NCBI GenBank assembly: GCA_035296085.1
Contig: DATHBP010000208.1
Location: 1-7,634, forward strand
Direction of reading: 5' to 3'
From: DATHBP01 sp035296085
Lineage (GTDB): Bacteria > Actinomycetota > Actinomycetes > Propionibacteriales > Nocardioidaceae
Length of the DNA stretch: 7,634 nt
Both the position numbers and the translations under genes were made by a program. Under the pieces are notes generated by a model. That model was not told the origin of the DNA. It was given only the letters and a program-made list of their open reading frames with translations, and did not search any database. Shown here one piece after another: positions 1-5,752 of this stretch (its first letter is position 1; every line of letters begins with the position of its first letter).

Positions 1-132
1 GGGTCGGTAGCGCTCACTGCCCTCCTCGAGCCAGCGGTGACGGGCTCTGCGTGCATCGTAGGCGGGCGCCACTAGCCTGAGCGCTCGCCAGCGACGGAGC
101 CTCAATCGACGAAGGGCGCGGGCCTTGCGCAT
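1..132 (-). CDS. Possible 5' end of a leftward gene, partial, start uncertain
   Basis: A leftward frame is open from an ATG at 132-130 to the left window edge without a stop. Its peptide is Arg-rich at first (MRKARALRRLRLRR) and later contains YDARRARHRWLEEGSERYRP, which reads like a real protein helix, but I do not recognise the family. Other starts in the same frame are TTG at 105 and GTG at 72. The ATG at 132 would overlap the well-supported ugd start at 125, so a later start is more likely. A competing reading uses a different frame: GTG at 17-15 preceded by a strong purine-rich Shine-Dalgarno (GAGGAGGG, 27-20), although only 2-3 nt separate them. A rightward gene ending at the TAG at 73-75 also cannot be excluded. 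The call rests only on frame openness and peptide character. Confidence 0.27.
   Translation of the reverse strand, partial: MRKARALRRLRLRRWRALRLVAPAYDARRARHRWLEEGSERYRP
55..124. promoter_or_regulatory. Putative ugd promoter/leader, possibly divergent
   Basis: Rightward, TAGCCT at 73-78 fits the actinobacterial -10 pattern TANNNT and would give a leader of about 40 nt ending in the ugd ribosome binding site at 111-116. Leftward, TACGAT on the minus strand (60 to 55) fits the same pattern and could serve a gene leaving the left edge. I see no good TTGACA-like -35 element for either. Short TANNNT matches occur by chance, so this is inference. Confidence 0.3.
111..116 (+). promoter_or_regulatory. 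Ribosome binding site for ugd
   Basis: GAAGGG lies 8 nt before the TTG at 125. It supports this non-ATG start, as does the protein itself: the TTG gives an N-terminus (MRITVIGCGYLG) that starts exactly at the first strand of the Rossmann fold. The next in-frame GTG, at 137, would delete that strand. Confidence 0.6.
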
Positions 133-1450
133 CACGGTGATCGGCTGCGGCTACCTCGGCGCCACGCACGCAGCGTGCATGGCAGAGCTCGGCTTCGATG
201 TCCTGGGTGTGGACACAGACGCTGACCGTGTCGACCTGCTGGCTCAGGGCCGGGCGCCGTTCTATGAGCCGGGACTCGACGACCTGCTGGCCGCCGCCGT
301 AGTACGTGGACGGCTCCGCTTCACCACCTCCTACGAGCGGGCTGCAGAGTTCGGTGACGTCCACTTCCTGTGCGTGGCCACCCCGCAGCGCGACGGGGAG
401 CTCGCGGCGGACCTGTCGTACGTGTACGACGCCGTCGACAGCCTCGCCCCGCTGCTGCGGCGGCCGTGCGTCGTGGCCGGCAAGTCCACAGTGCCGGTCG
501 GCACTGCGGCGCAGCTGGCGGATCGCTTGACGAAGCTGTCCCCCGCCGGGTCGGGCGTCAGCCTGGCGTGGAACCCCGAGTTCCTCCGCGAGGGTCACGG
601 GCTCACCGACACGCTGCACCCGGACCGGCTGGTGTTCGGGCTGGACAGCGACCCGGCAGGCTCGGCCGAGAAGGCGTTGCGAGAAATCTACGCAGCGCCG
701 ATCGCTGCCGGCACCCCGGTCGTGGTCTGCGACTTGGCGACGGCCGAGCTGGTGAAGGTCGCCGCGAACGCTTTCCTGGCCACCAAGATTTCGTTCATCA
801 ACGCCATGGCCGAGCTGTGCGAGGCCAGCGGCGCGGACGTCACGGTGCTCGCGGAGGCACTCGGGCACGACCGGCGGATTGGCCGCAGCTTCCTGAACGC
901 AGGGCTCGGGTTCGGCGGCGGCTGCCTGCCAAAGGACATTCGCGCGTTCATGGCGCGAGCCGGGGAGCTTGGCGCGGAGGAGGCGTTGACGTTCCTGCGC
1001 GAGGTGGACGCGATCAACCAGCGCCGTCGGCAACGCGTCGTCGACATGGCGAGCGAGCTGCTCGACGACAGGTCCTGGACCGACACCCGGGTCGCCGTCC
1101 TCGGTGCGGCGTTCAAACCCGACTCCGACGACGTCCGCGACTCCCCAGCGCTCAACGTCGCGGGGCGACTGCACCTGTTCGGCGCGTTCGTCAGCGTGTT
1201 CGACCCGCGAGCGATGGAGACGTCACGAGCACTGTGGCCCACCCTCCACTACGCCAGCTCCGTCGAGGAGGCATGCGCGGGCGCGCACGTCGTGCTGCTG
1301 CTCACCGAGTGGGCAGAGTTCCGGGCGCTCCAACCCGAGGCATTGGCAGACGTCGTGGCCACCCGCGCCATCGTGGATGCCCGCAACTGCCTCGACCCGG
1401 CCACCTGGCGCGGTGCAGGCTGGGTCTACCGCGGGATGGGACGGCCCTGA
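125..1450 (+). CDS. ugd: UDP-glucose 6-dehydrogenase (UdgA-like)
   Basis: A 441-residue cytosolic enzyme, normal length for the UDP-glucose/GDP-mannose dehydrogenase family. It oxidises UDP-glucose to UDP-glucuronate in two NAD-dependent steps, supplying uronic acid for surface glycans. The N-terminal NAD-binding fold starts with GCGYLGATHAACMAELGFDV (residues 7-26), a close match to mycobacterial UdgA. WNPEFLREG (149-157) carries the family glutamate E152. ELVKVAANAFLATKIS holds conserved K211 and N215 in the central helix. GLGFGGGCLPKD contains the catalytic Cys267 and Lys270; the usual Ser before the Cys is Gly here. The C-terminal UDP-binding domain has GAAFKPDSDDVRDSPAL with K331. All key residues are present, so it should be active. 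UDP-glucose is the most likely substrate from the motifs, but a related NDP-sugar is possible. The next gene starts 2 nt after the stop, suggesting cotranscription. Confidence 0.93.
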   Translation: MRITVIGCGYLGATHAACMAELGFDVLGVDTDADRVDLLAQGRAPFYEPGLDDLLAAAVVRGRLRFTTSYERAAEFGDVHFLCVATPQRDGELAADLSYVYDAVDSLAPLLRRPCVVAGKSTVPVGTAAQLADRLTKLSPAGSGVSLAWNPEFLREGHGLTDTLHPDRLVFGLDSDPAGSAEKALREIYAAPIAAGTPVVVCDLATAELVKVAANAFLATKISFINAMAELCEASGADVTVLAEALGHDRRIGRSFLNAGLGFGGGCLPKDIRAFMARAGELGAEEALTFLREVDAINQRRRQRVVDMASELLDDRSWTDTRVAVLGAAFKPDSDDVRDSPALNVAGRLHLFGAFVSVFDPRAMETSRALWPTLHYASSVEEACAGAHVVLLLTEWAEFRALQPEALADVVATRAIVDARNCLDPATWRGAGWVYRGMGRP

Positions 1451-1452
1451 AC

Positions 1453-2712
1453 GTGACCGCCGGCTCCGATCCCTTCGCGCGCCGGGTGTTCCTCCACATC
1501 GGCCTGCACAAGACCGGGACGACGTACCTCCAGAACACGTTCCGGGTCAACGCACGGGAGCTGATGGACGAAGCGGTCCTCTACCCGACGGACAGTGCAC
1601 GGCCGGTGCAGACCCTGGCCGTGGCGGACCTCATGGGTCGTCGCCCACAGGGAGCGACGGACACCCGGATCTCTGGCGCCTGGCCGAGCCTGGTCGACAC
1701 GGTGAACTCCAGCGACGCGCCGACCGCGTTGCTCAGCGACGAGCATCTCAGCCTGGTCAGTCCCAAGCAGGCGCGCCGGGCCGTCCGGGCGTTCGCCGAG
1801 CGCGAGGTCCACGTCATCGTGACCGCCAGAGACCTGGCCCGGGTGCTGGTGTCGGCGTGGCAGGAGGACGTGAAGAACGGCGCTGCGTGGACCTGGGCCG
1901 AGTTCTCCGCGGCCGTCAAGGACCCCGGCGCCGCGTCGAGGAGTCCCGCTCGCGGGTTCTGGCTGCGCCAGGACCTACCGGCGATCCTGGCCACCTGGCA
2001 GTCCGCCGTCCCACGGGAGCGCCTGCACGTGGTCACGGTGCCGCCGGCGGGTGCATCCTCGGTGGCGCTGCTCGACCGCTTCGGATCGCTCGTCGGGTTC
2101 GACCCGAAGCGGCTGACGCACGAGCCCCCCTGGGTCAACGAGACCATCGGCCTCGCCGGCACGGAGGTCATCCGCCGGCTCAACGAGCGGCTCGGGGGCA
2201 GGCTCAACCAGCGCCAGTACGACCGGGTGGTGAAGCTCACGATCGTGCGGATCCTTGGGGAGCAGACCGAGCCGGTGCGTTTCGCCCTGCCGCCGGAAGA
2301 CCTCGACTGGGTACGTGAGCGCGGCCAGCGGATGATCGACGAGCTCCGGGACGCGGCGTACCCGGTCGTCGGCGACCTCGACGAGCTGGTCCCCCGGCCA
2401 GCGTCGGGGCGCCGCCCAGACGACGCGAGCGAGGCAGAGCTGACCGACGCCACGCTGGCTGCGCTGACCGGGCTCGCGGAGCGCTACGCGAAAGTCTGGT
2501 GGGCGCGACGAGACCCCGACGGCGACACGATCTCCGAGGACCGCTGGACGCGCGTGTCGAGCAGCGCCCGCGCGGTGGTCTACCGGGGGCAGCGGGTCGC
2601 CGCCCGCTACGCCGACCGGTCGACGCTGATGGGCAAGGCGCTGGACCGCTACCTCAAGCTGCGCGCTCTGTCACGCGACCGCGCGGCAGGGGGGCGCAAG
2701 GCCGCTGGCTAG
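1453..2712 (+). CDS. Sulfotransferase-like protein ST1 (PAPS-dependent family)
   Basis: A 419-residue protein starting at GTG 1453, 2 nt after the ugd stop; only a weak GGGA (1438-1441) precedes it, so translation is probably coupled to ugd. HIGLHKTGTTYLQN (residues 15-28, Lys20) is the PAPS 5'-phosphate-binding loop of sulfotransferases. TARDLARVLVSAWQE (124-138) resembles the 3'-phosphate site, with R126 and S134 at the classical eight-residue spacing. Family members transfer sulfate from PAPS to a hydroxyl, often on carbohydrates. Further blocks shared with the second copy (5752-6972) are GFW-RQD, VTVPPAG, RRLNE, RFALPPEDLDWV and YPVVGDL. No signal peptide or membrane segment is visible. 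The last 50 or so residues are basic. The acceptor is unknown; the neighbour Ugd makes a uronic-acid-containing glycan a reasonable guess. A longer open frame reaches upstream to 370, but that part overlaps ugd out of frame and is not coding. Confidence 0.8.
   Translation: MTAGSDPFARRVFLHIGLHKTGTTYLQNTFRVNARELMDEAVLYPTDSARPVQTLAVADLMGRRPQGATDTRISGAWPSLVDTVNSSDAPTALLSDEHLSLVSPKQARRAVRAFAEREVHVIVTARDLARVLVSAWQEDVKNGAAWTWAEFSAAVKDPGAASRSPARGFWLRQDLPAILATWQSAVPRERLHVVTVPPAGASSVALLDRFGSLVGFDPKRLTHEPPWVNETIGLAGTEVIRRLNERLGGRLNQRQYDRVVKLTIVRILGEQTEPVRFALPPEDLDWVRERGQRMIDELRDAAYPVVGDLDELVPRPASGRRPDDASEAELTDATLAALTGLAERYAKVWWARRDPDGDTISEDRWTRVSSSARAVVYRGQRVAARYADRSTLMGKALDRYLKLRALSRDRAAGGRKAAG
2659..2689 (-). 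terminator. Possible hairpin terminator after purE (weak)
   Basis: CTGCGCGC (2659-2666) pairs with GCGCGGCAG (2681-2689), leaving one bulged base (2685) and a 14-nt loop. For leftward transcription it begins about 20 nt after the purE stop, inside the ST1 coding end. No T-run follows. GC-rich sequence forms such hairpins by chance. Confidence 0.2.
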
Positions 2713-2732
2713 TCCGACGGCTCTCGGCTTGC
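2696..2732. terminator. Possible bidirectional hairpin across two convergent stops
   Basis: GCAAGGCCG (2696-2704) pairs with CGGCTTGC (2725-2732) with one bulged base and a 20-nt loop that contains the shared CTAG stop site. It lies exactly where the ST1 and purE reading frames meet, so it could stop transcription in both directions. There is no T-tract, and both arms are at least partly coding. Confidence 0.3.
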
Positions 2733-3221
2733 CGCGCGTACTGCCTCGCCCTTGGCGTGTGCCTGCTCGGTGAGCCTCACCTGGAACTGCGTCATGGCCG
2801 CCCTCAGCGTCTCGTCGGATGCGGCCAGGATGCGAACGGCAAGCAGGCCAGCGTTGCGCGCGTTGCCGATCGCCACGGTGGCAACGGGAACGCCGGCCGG
2901 CATCGAGACGATGGACAGCAGCGAGTCCCAGCCGTCGAGATGCGCCAGTGGCACCGGGACGCCGATCACCGGCAGCGGGGTGACCGCGGCGAGCATGCCT
3001 GGCAGGTGAGCCGCACCGCCCGCGCCAGCAATCAGCACCTGCAGACCGCGCTGCGCTGCGCTGGCGCCGTAGTCGAGCATCTCTCGCGGCATCCGGTGCG
3101 CCGAGACGACATCCGCCTCGTACGCCACCCGGAACTCCGCGAGTGCCGTGGCCGCCGCCTCCATCACCGGCCAGTCGGAGTCCGACCCCATCACGATCCC
3201 TACGCGCGGCTGACCGGTCAT
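2709..3221 (-). CDS. purE: N5-carboxyaminoimidazole ribonucleotide mutase PurE
   Basis: A 170-residue class I PurE of normal length. It converts N5-CAIR, made by PurK, to CAIR in de novo purine synthesis, as a cytosolic oligomer. Active-site motifs are clear: GSDSDWPVM (12-20; S13 and D16 match the E. coli Ser16/Asp19 phosphate and substrate contacts), SAHRMP (40-45, with the catalytic His42) and the glycine-rich AGAGGAAHLPGMLAA loop (65-79). VPVATVAIGNARNAG (111-125) is the typical later block. The ATG at 3221 is preceded by a G-rich Shine-Dalgarno and overlaps the purK stop as ATGA (3221-3218), so translation is likely coupled to purK. The TAG stop overlaps the stop of the convergent ST1 gene. 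A longer in-frame opening to 3551 runs out of frame through purK and is not real. Confidence 0.96.
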   Translation of the reverse strand: MTGQPRVGIVMGSDSDWPVMEAAATALAEFRVAYEADVVSAHRMPREMLDYGASAAQRGLQVLIAGAGGAAHLPGMLAAVTPLPVIGVPVPLAHLDGWDSLLSIVSMPAGVPVATVAIGNARNAGLLAVRILAASDETLRAAMTQFQVRLTEQAHAKGEAVRAASREPSD

Positions 3222-4393
3222 GGTTCCCCTTCCCCGTCGGGCAGGTCGCCCCGCAACCAGGCAGCGGCGTGCCGTGCCCGCTCGCGGACGTCCGCGAGGC
3301 CGGCGCCGTACGCCGTGACGTGACCCACCTTGCGACCCGGCTTGACGTCCTTGCCGTAGAGGTGCACCCGCAAGCTCGGGTCGCGGGCGAAGACGTGCGG
3401 GAGCCCGTCGTGCAGCGCTGACACTTCGCCGCCCAGAACGTTGACCATGACCGCCCAGGGCTGCCGCGCCAGCGGAGAGCCGAGCGGCAGGTCGAGCACG
3501 GCACGCAGATGGTTCTCGAACTGATTCGTGATCGCGCCGTCGATGCTCCAATGGCCGGTGTTGTGCGGACGCATCGCCAGCTCGTTGACCAGGAGGCGGT
3601 CATCAGCGGTCTGGAACAGCTCGACCGCGAGAACCCCCACGACGTCGAGCTCCCCGGCGATGCGCAGCGCGAGCCGCTGCGCGCGCAGGGCCAGCTCATC
3701 GCTCAGCCCGGGCGCCGGTGCAACCACCTCGACGCAGACGCCATCGCGCTGCACCGACTCCACCACCGGATAGACCGCCGTCTGGCCGGACGGGGCGCGG
3801 GCCACCACGACGGCCAGCTCACGGCGGAAGTCGAGCCGCTCCTCGGCGACGTACTCGGTCACCGGCTCGCCGTCGAGCCCCGTTCGTGGGCCGCCCTCGA
3901 GGCCGGTGTCACCCGCTGACTCGGCAAGCCAGACACCCTTGCCGTCGTACCCGCCACGCGACGTCTTGACCACCACCGGCCAGCCGACCTCATTGGCGAA
4001 CCCCGACACGTCGCCGGCTGTCGCCACCACCCGGTGTCGGGGACACGGGACGTCGAGCGCCGTGAGCCGGCGGCGCATCTCGGCCTTGTCTTGCGCGTGT
4101 GTGATGGCGGCGGAGCCCGGGCGACAGACCACACCATCAGCTTCCAGGGCGCGCAGTACGGCTTTGGGTACGTGCTCGTGGTCGAACGTCAGCACGTCGA
4201 CACCGCGGCAGAACTCGCGCACGGTCGCGAGGTCGCGGTAGTCACCGACGAGGCAGTCCGGGGTCACCTGGGCAGCGGAGTTGTCAGCGGCCTCCGCCAG
4301 CACTCGCAGTCGAACGCCGAGAGCGATGGCGGCCTGCTGGGTCATCCGCGCAAGCTGCCCGCCGCCGATGACACCGACCACTGGGGGGCTCAC
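3218..4393 (-). CDS. purK: N5-carboxyaminoimidazole ribonucleotide synthase PurK
   Basis: A 391-residue ATP-grasp enzyme that makes N5-CAIR from AIR, ATP and bicarbonate, the step before PurE. The N-terminus VVGVIGGGQLARMTQQAA (residues 5-22) is the PurK preATP-grasp signature. TFDHEHVP (69-76), KTSRGGYDGKGVW (143-155, nucleotide-binding loop), EERLDFRRELAVVVAR (184-199), NELAMRPHNTGHWSIDG (270-286, metal and catalytic residues of the ATP-grasp fold) and GRKVGHVT (353-360) follow in the expected order. The start is GTG 4393; it gives the shortest plausible N-terminus and has no Shine-Dalgarno. A TACGCT -10-like hexamer ends 8 nt before it, so the mRNA may be leaderless or nearly so. It forms an operon with purE through the ATGA overlap. 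Confidence 0.96.
   Translation of the reverse strand: MSPPVVGVIGGGQLARMTQQAAIALGVRLRVLAEAADNSAAQVTPDCLVGDYRDLATVREFCRGVDVLTFDHEHVPKAVLRALEADGVVCRPGSAAITHAQDKAEMRRRLTALDVPCPRHRVVATAGDVSGFANEVGWPVVVKTSRGGYDGKGVWLAESAGDTGLEGGPRTGLDGEPVTEYVAEERLDFRRELAVVVARAPSGQTAVYPVVESVQRDGVCVEVVAPAPGLSDELALRAQRLALRIAGELDVVGVLAVELFQTADDRLLVNELAMRPHNTGHWSIDGAITNQFENHLRAVLDLPLGSPLARQPWAVMVNVLGGEVSALHDGLPHVFARDPSLRVHLYGKDVKPGRKVGHVTAYGAGLADVRERARHAAAWLRGDLPDGEGEP
3226..3235 (-). promoter_or_regulatory. Ribosome binding site for purE inside the purK end
   Basis: On the minus strand GGGGAAGGGG ends 4 nt before the purE ATG at 3221. This strong purine run fixes the PurE start within the purK reading frame and gives purE its own initiation signal besides coupling. 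Confidence 0.6.
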
Positions 4394-4433
4394 GCCACGA
4401 CAGCGTAGAGGCGCAGCGACGTACGCTGGCTGC
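4394..4433. promoter_or_regulatory. Compact divergent promoter between purK and gtrA
   Basis: Only 40 bp separate the chosen starts. It contains CAGCGTA (4401-4407) and its reverse complement TACGCTG (4422-4428), separated by 14 bp, so identical TACGCT hexamers (pattern TANNNT) face outward on the two strands. The rightward hexamer ends 6 nt before the TTG at 4434 and the leftward one 8 nt before the GTG at 4393. Both distances match a -10 element that yields a leaderless or nearly leaderless mRNA. Only a poor -35 match (ACGACA, 4397-4402) is seen rightward and none leftward. The 21-bp centre spacing of the repeat would also suit a dimeric regulator. Confidence 0.45.
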
Positions 4434-4955
4434 TTGGCCTCTCCAGCCGTGCGCGACGGTGTGCTGAGCCGTGCCCTCGCCTACGTTCACCTGCGCAGCC
4501 ACGAGCTCGCCAAGTTCGGTCTCATCGGCCTCGTCGGTTACGTCGTCGACGTGGGCATCTTCAACCTGCTGCGCTTTGGCGGCACCGAGGGGCCGCTGCA
4601 CGACAAGCCGCTCACCGCGAAGGCACTGTCGGTCATCGCCGCGACACTCGTCACCTACGCCGGCAACCGGCACTGGACCTGGCGCGGCCGCGGGCGGGTG
4701 CGCATGCACCGCGAGTACGCGTTGTTCTTCCTGCTCAACGGGATCGGCCTCGCGATCGCGCTGGCTTGCCTGTTCGTGTCGCACTACCTGCTCGACCTCA
4801 CGAGTGCGCTGGCCGACAACATCTCCGCCAACGTCGTCGGCCTGGTGCTGGGAACGAGCTTTCGCTTCTGGTCCTACCGCACGTTCGTGTTCCCCCAGCT
4901 GGCCGGCCCCTCGGAAGCGCCGGCCACGGCAGAGCGCGTACGCAGTCAGCCCTGA
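4434..4955 (+). CDS. GtrA-family membrane protein
   Basis: A 173-residue integral membrane protein of usual GtrA size. About four membrane segments are visible, near residues 26-46, 60-78, 95-118 and 128-146. Family motifs are present: KFGLIGLVGYVVDVGIFNLL at the first segment, NRHWTW (78-83) after the second and FRFWSYRTFVF (143-153) after the fourth. GtrA proteins are thought to move or present polyprenyl-phosphate-linked sugars in cell-surface glycan synthesis; the exact substrate cannot be read from sequence. The start is uncertain: TTG 4434, GTG 4449 and GTG 4461 all lack a Shine-Dalgarno. TTG 4434 is preferred because it lies at the predicted transcription start of the TACGCT -10 element. 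The divergent position next to purK is conserved in mycobacteria. The last 10 bp overlap the end of the convergent hydratase gene. Confidence 0.88.
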   Translation: MASPAVRDGVLSRALAYVHLRSHELAKFGLIGLVGYVVDVGIFNLLRFGGTEGPLHDKPLTAKALSVIAATLVTYAGNRHWTWRGRGRVRMHREYALFFLLNGIGLAIALACLFVSHYLLDLTSALADNISANVVGLVLGTSFRFWSYRTFVFPQLAGPSEAPATAERVRSQP

Positions 4956-5752
4956 GCGGGCGCGGGCCACACCGGCTCGCGCTTCTCGTTGAACGCAGCG
5001 ACGCCCTCCCGCCGGTCCGCCGAGAAGGCCGTGTCGTGCCAGCAGGCGTTCTCAGCCTCGAGCGCACTGACCAGATCGGCGTCCCAGGCGGCGCGCATGG
5101 CGCGCTTGGCGTTGCGGACGCCGACCGGTGAGTTGCGGGCCATCGTGGCCGCAAGCTGGAGCGCGACCGCGCCGGCCTGCCCGGCGTCGGCGAGCCGGTC
5201 GACGACGCCGAGCCGATACGCCTCGGCGGCGTCCAGCCGGCGAGCGGTGAAGATCAGGTCGGCCGCACGGTTCCAGCCAACGCGTCGGGCGAGCAGCACC
5301 GTCCCGCCGCCGCCAGGGATCACCCCGACGCTCACCTCCGGCAGTCCGAAGACGGCGGTCTCGTCGGCGACGATCAAGTCGCAGGCCAAGGCCAGCTCGA
5401 AGCCACCGCCGAGGGCGTAGCCCTGCACCGCCGCCACCGCCGGCATAGGCAAGTGCAGCACGCCGGCATATGCAGCCCGGGCGACCGGTCGCTGCGCGAG
5501 GAGCTCGTCGTCGCTGAGGCGGTTGCGTTCCTTGAGGTCCGCGCCCACGCAGAACGCCTTGGCTGAGGACGAGGTGAGGACCACAGCCCGGACGGTCGGA
5601 TCCGCAGCGAGCGCACTGGTCGCGTCGGCTATGGCTCGCGCCTGGTCGGTGGACACGGCATTCATCGCGGCCGGCCGGTCGAGGACCAGCTCGGCGACGT
5701 GGCCGCCGGTGCCGTGCCGCTCGACGCGTACGCCGGCGCCCGGTGCAGGCAT
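4946..5752 (-). CDS. Enoyl-CoA hydratase/isomerase family protein, AUH-like
   Basis: A 268-residue crotonase-fold enzyme of normal length that would add water to an enoyl-CoA. AFCVGADLKER (66-76) and GYALGGGFELALACDLIVA (111-129) form the oxyanion hole. Both catalytic glutamates of true hydratases are kept: E119 (GGGFEL) and E139 (FGLPEV), 20 residues apart as in rat Glu144/Glu164. IPGGGGT (145-151) and the ADLKER and ELALACD wording are especially like AUH (3-methylglutaconyl-CoA hydratase), so leucine catabolism or a short-chain enoyl-CoA is possible; substrate assignment is inference. The ATG at 5752 overlaps the ST2 stop as TGATG and has no clear Shine-Dalgarno, so translation is probably coupled to ST2. 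A long in-frame opening continues upstream to 7000, but there it is out of frame with ST2 and not coding. Confidence 0.92.
   Translation of the reverse strand: MPAPGAGVRVERHGTGGHVAELVLDRPAAMNAVSTDQARAIADATSALAADPTVRAVVLTSSSAKAFCVGADLKERNRLSDDELLAQRPVARAAYAGVLHLPMPAVAAVQGYALGGGFELALACDLIVADETAVFGLPEVSVGVIPGGGGTVLLARRVGWNRAADLIFTARRLDAAEAYRLGVVDRLADAGQAGAVALQLAATMARNSPVGVRNAKRAMRAAWDADLVSALEAENACWHDTAFSADRREGVAAFNEKREPVWPAPAQG
4960..4990 (+). terminator. Likely intrinsic terminator of gtrA
   Basis: GCGCGGGCC (4960-4968) pairs with GGCTCGCGC (4974-4982) over 9 bp, including one G-T wobble, around a 5-nt loop ACACC. It is followed by the T-rich TTCTCGTT (4983-4990). It starts 5 nt after the gtrA stop. 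The same DNA encodes residues of about 257-265 of the convergent hydratase, so the terminator is embedded in a coding region. Confidence 0.5.

Noticed and set aside
14..1174. Long leftward open frame of 386 codons opposite ugd
   Set aside because: It is antisense to a gene with complete dehydrogenase motifs; its peptide is a low-complexity Arg/Gln/Gly-rich shadow typical of high-GC DNA and contains no recognisable domain.
370..1452. Apparent N-terminal extension of ST1 (780-codon frame)
   Set aside because: This part overlaps ugd in another frame and is Arg/Ala/Pro-rich without motifs. Family-like sequence begins only after the GTG at 1453.
1820..1870. ST1 as a non-sulfotransferase P-loop kinase or GTPase
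   Set aside because: The KTGTT loop is near the N-terminus and is followed by an Arg/Ser motif at R126/S134, the order of PAPS sulfotransferases, and no Walker B or GTPase NKxD motif is visible.
2671..3699. 342-codon leftward frame through purE and purK
   Set aside because: It reads both pur genes in the wrong frame; both real frames contain full-length proteins with all active-site motifs.
4281..4433. Longer GtrA frame starting inside purK
   Set aside because: The added residues are a Pro/Arg/Thr-rich shadow of purK, and GtrA homologues start shortly before the first membrane segment, which fits TTG 4434 or a slightly later GTG.
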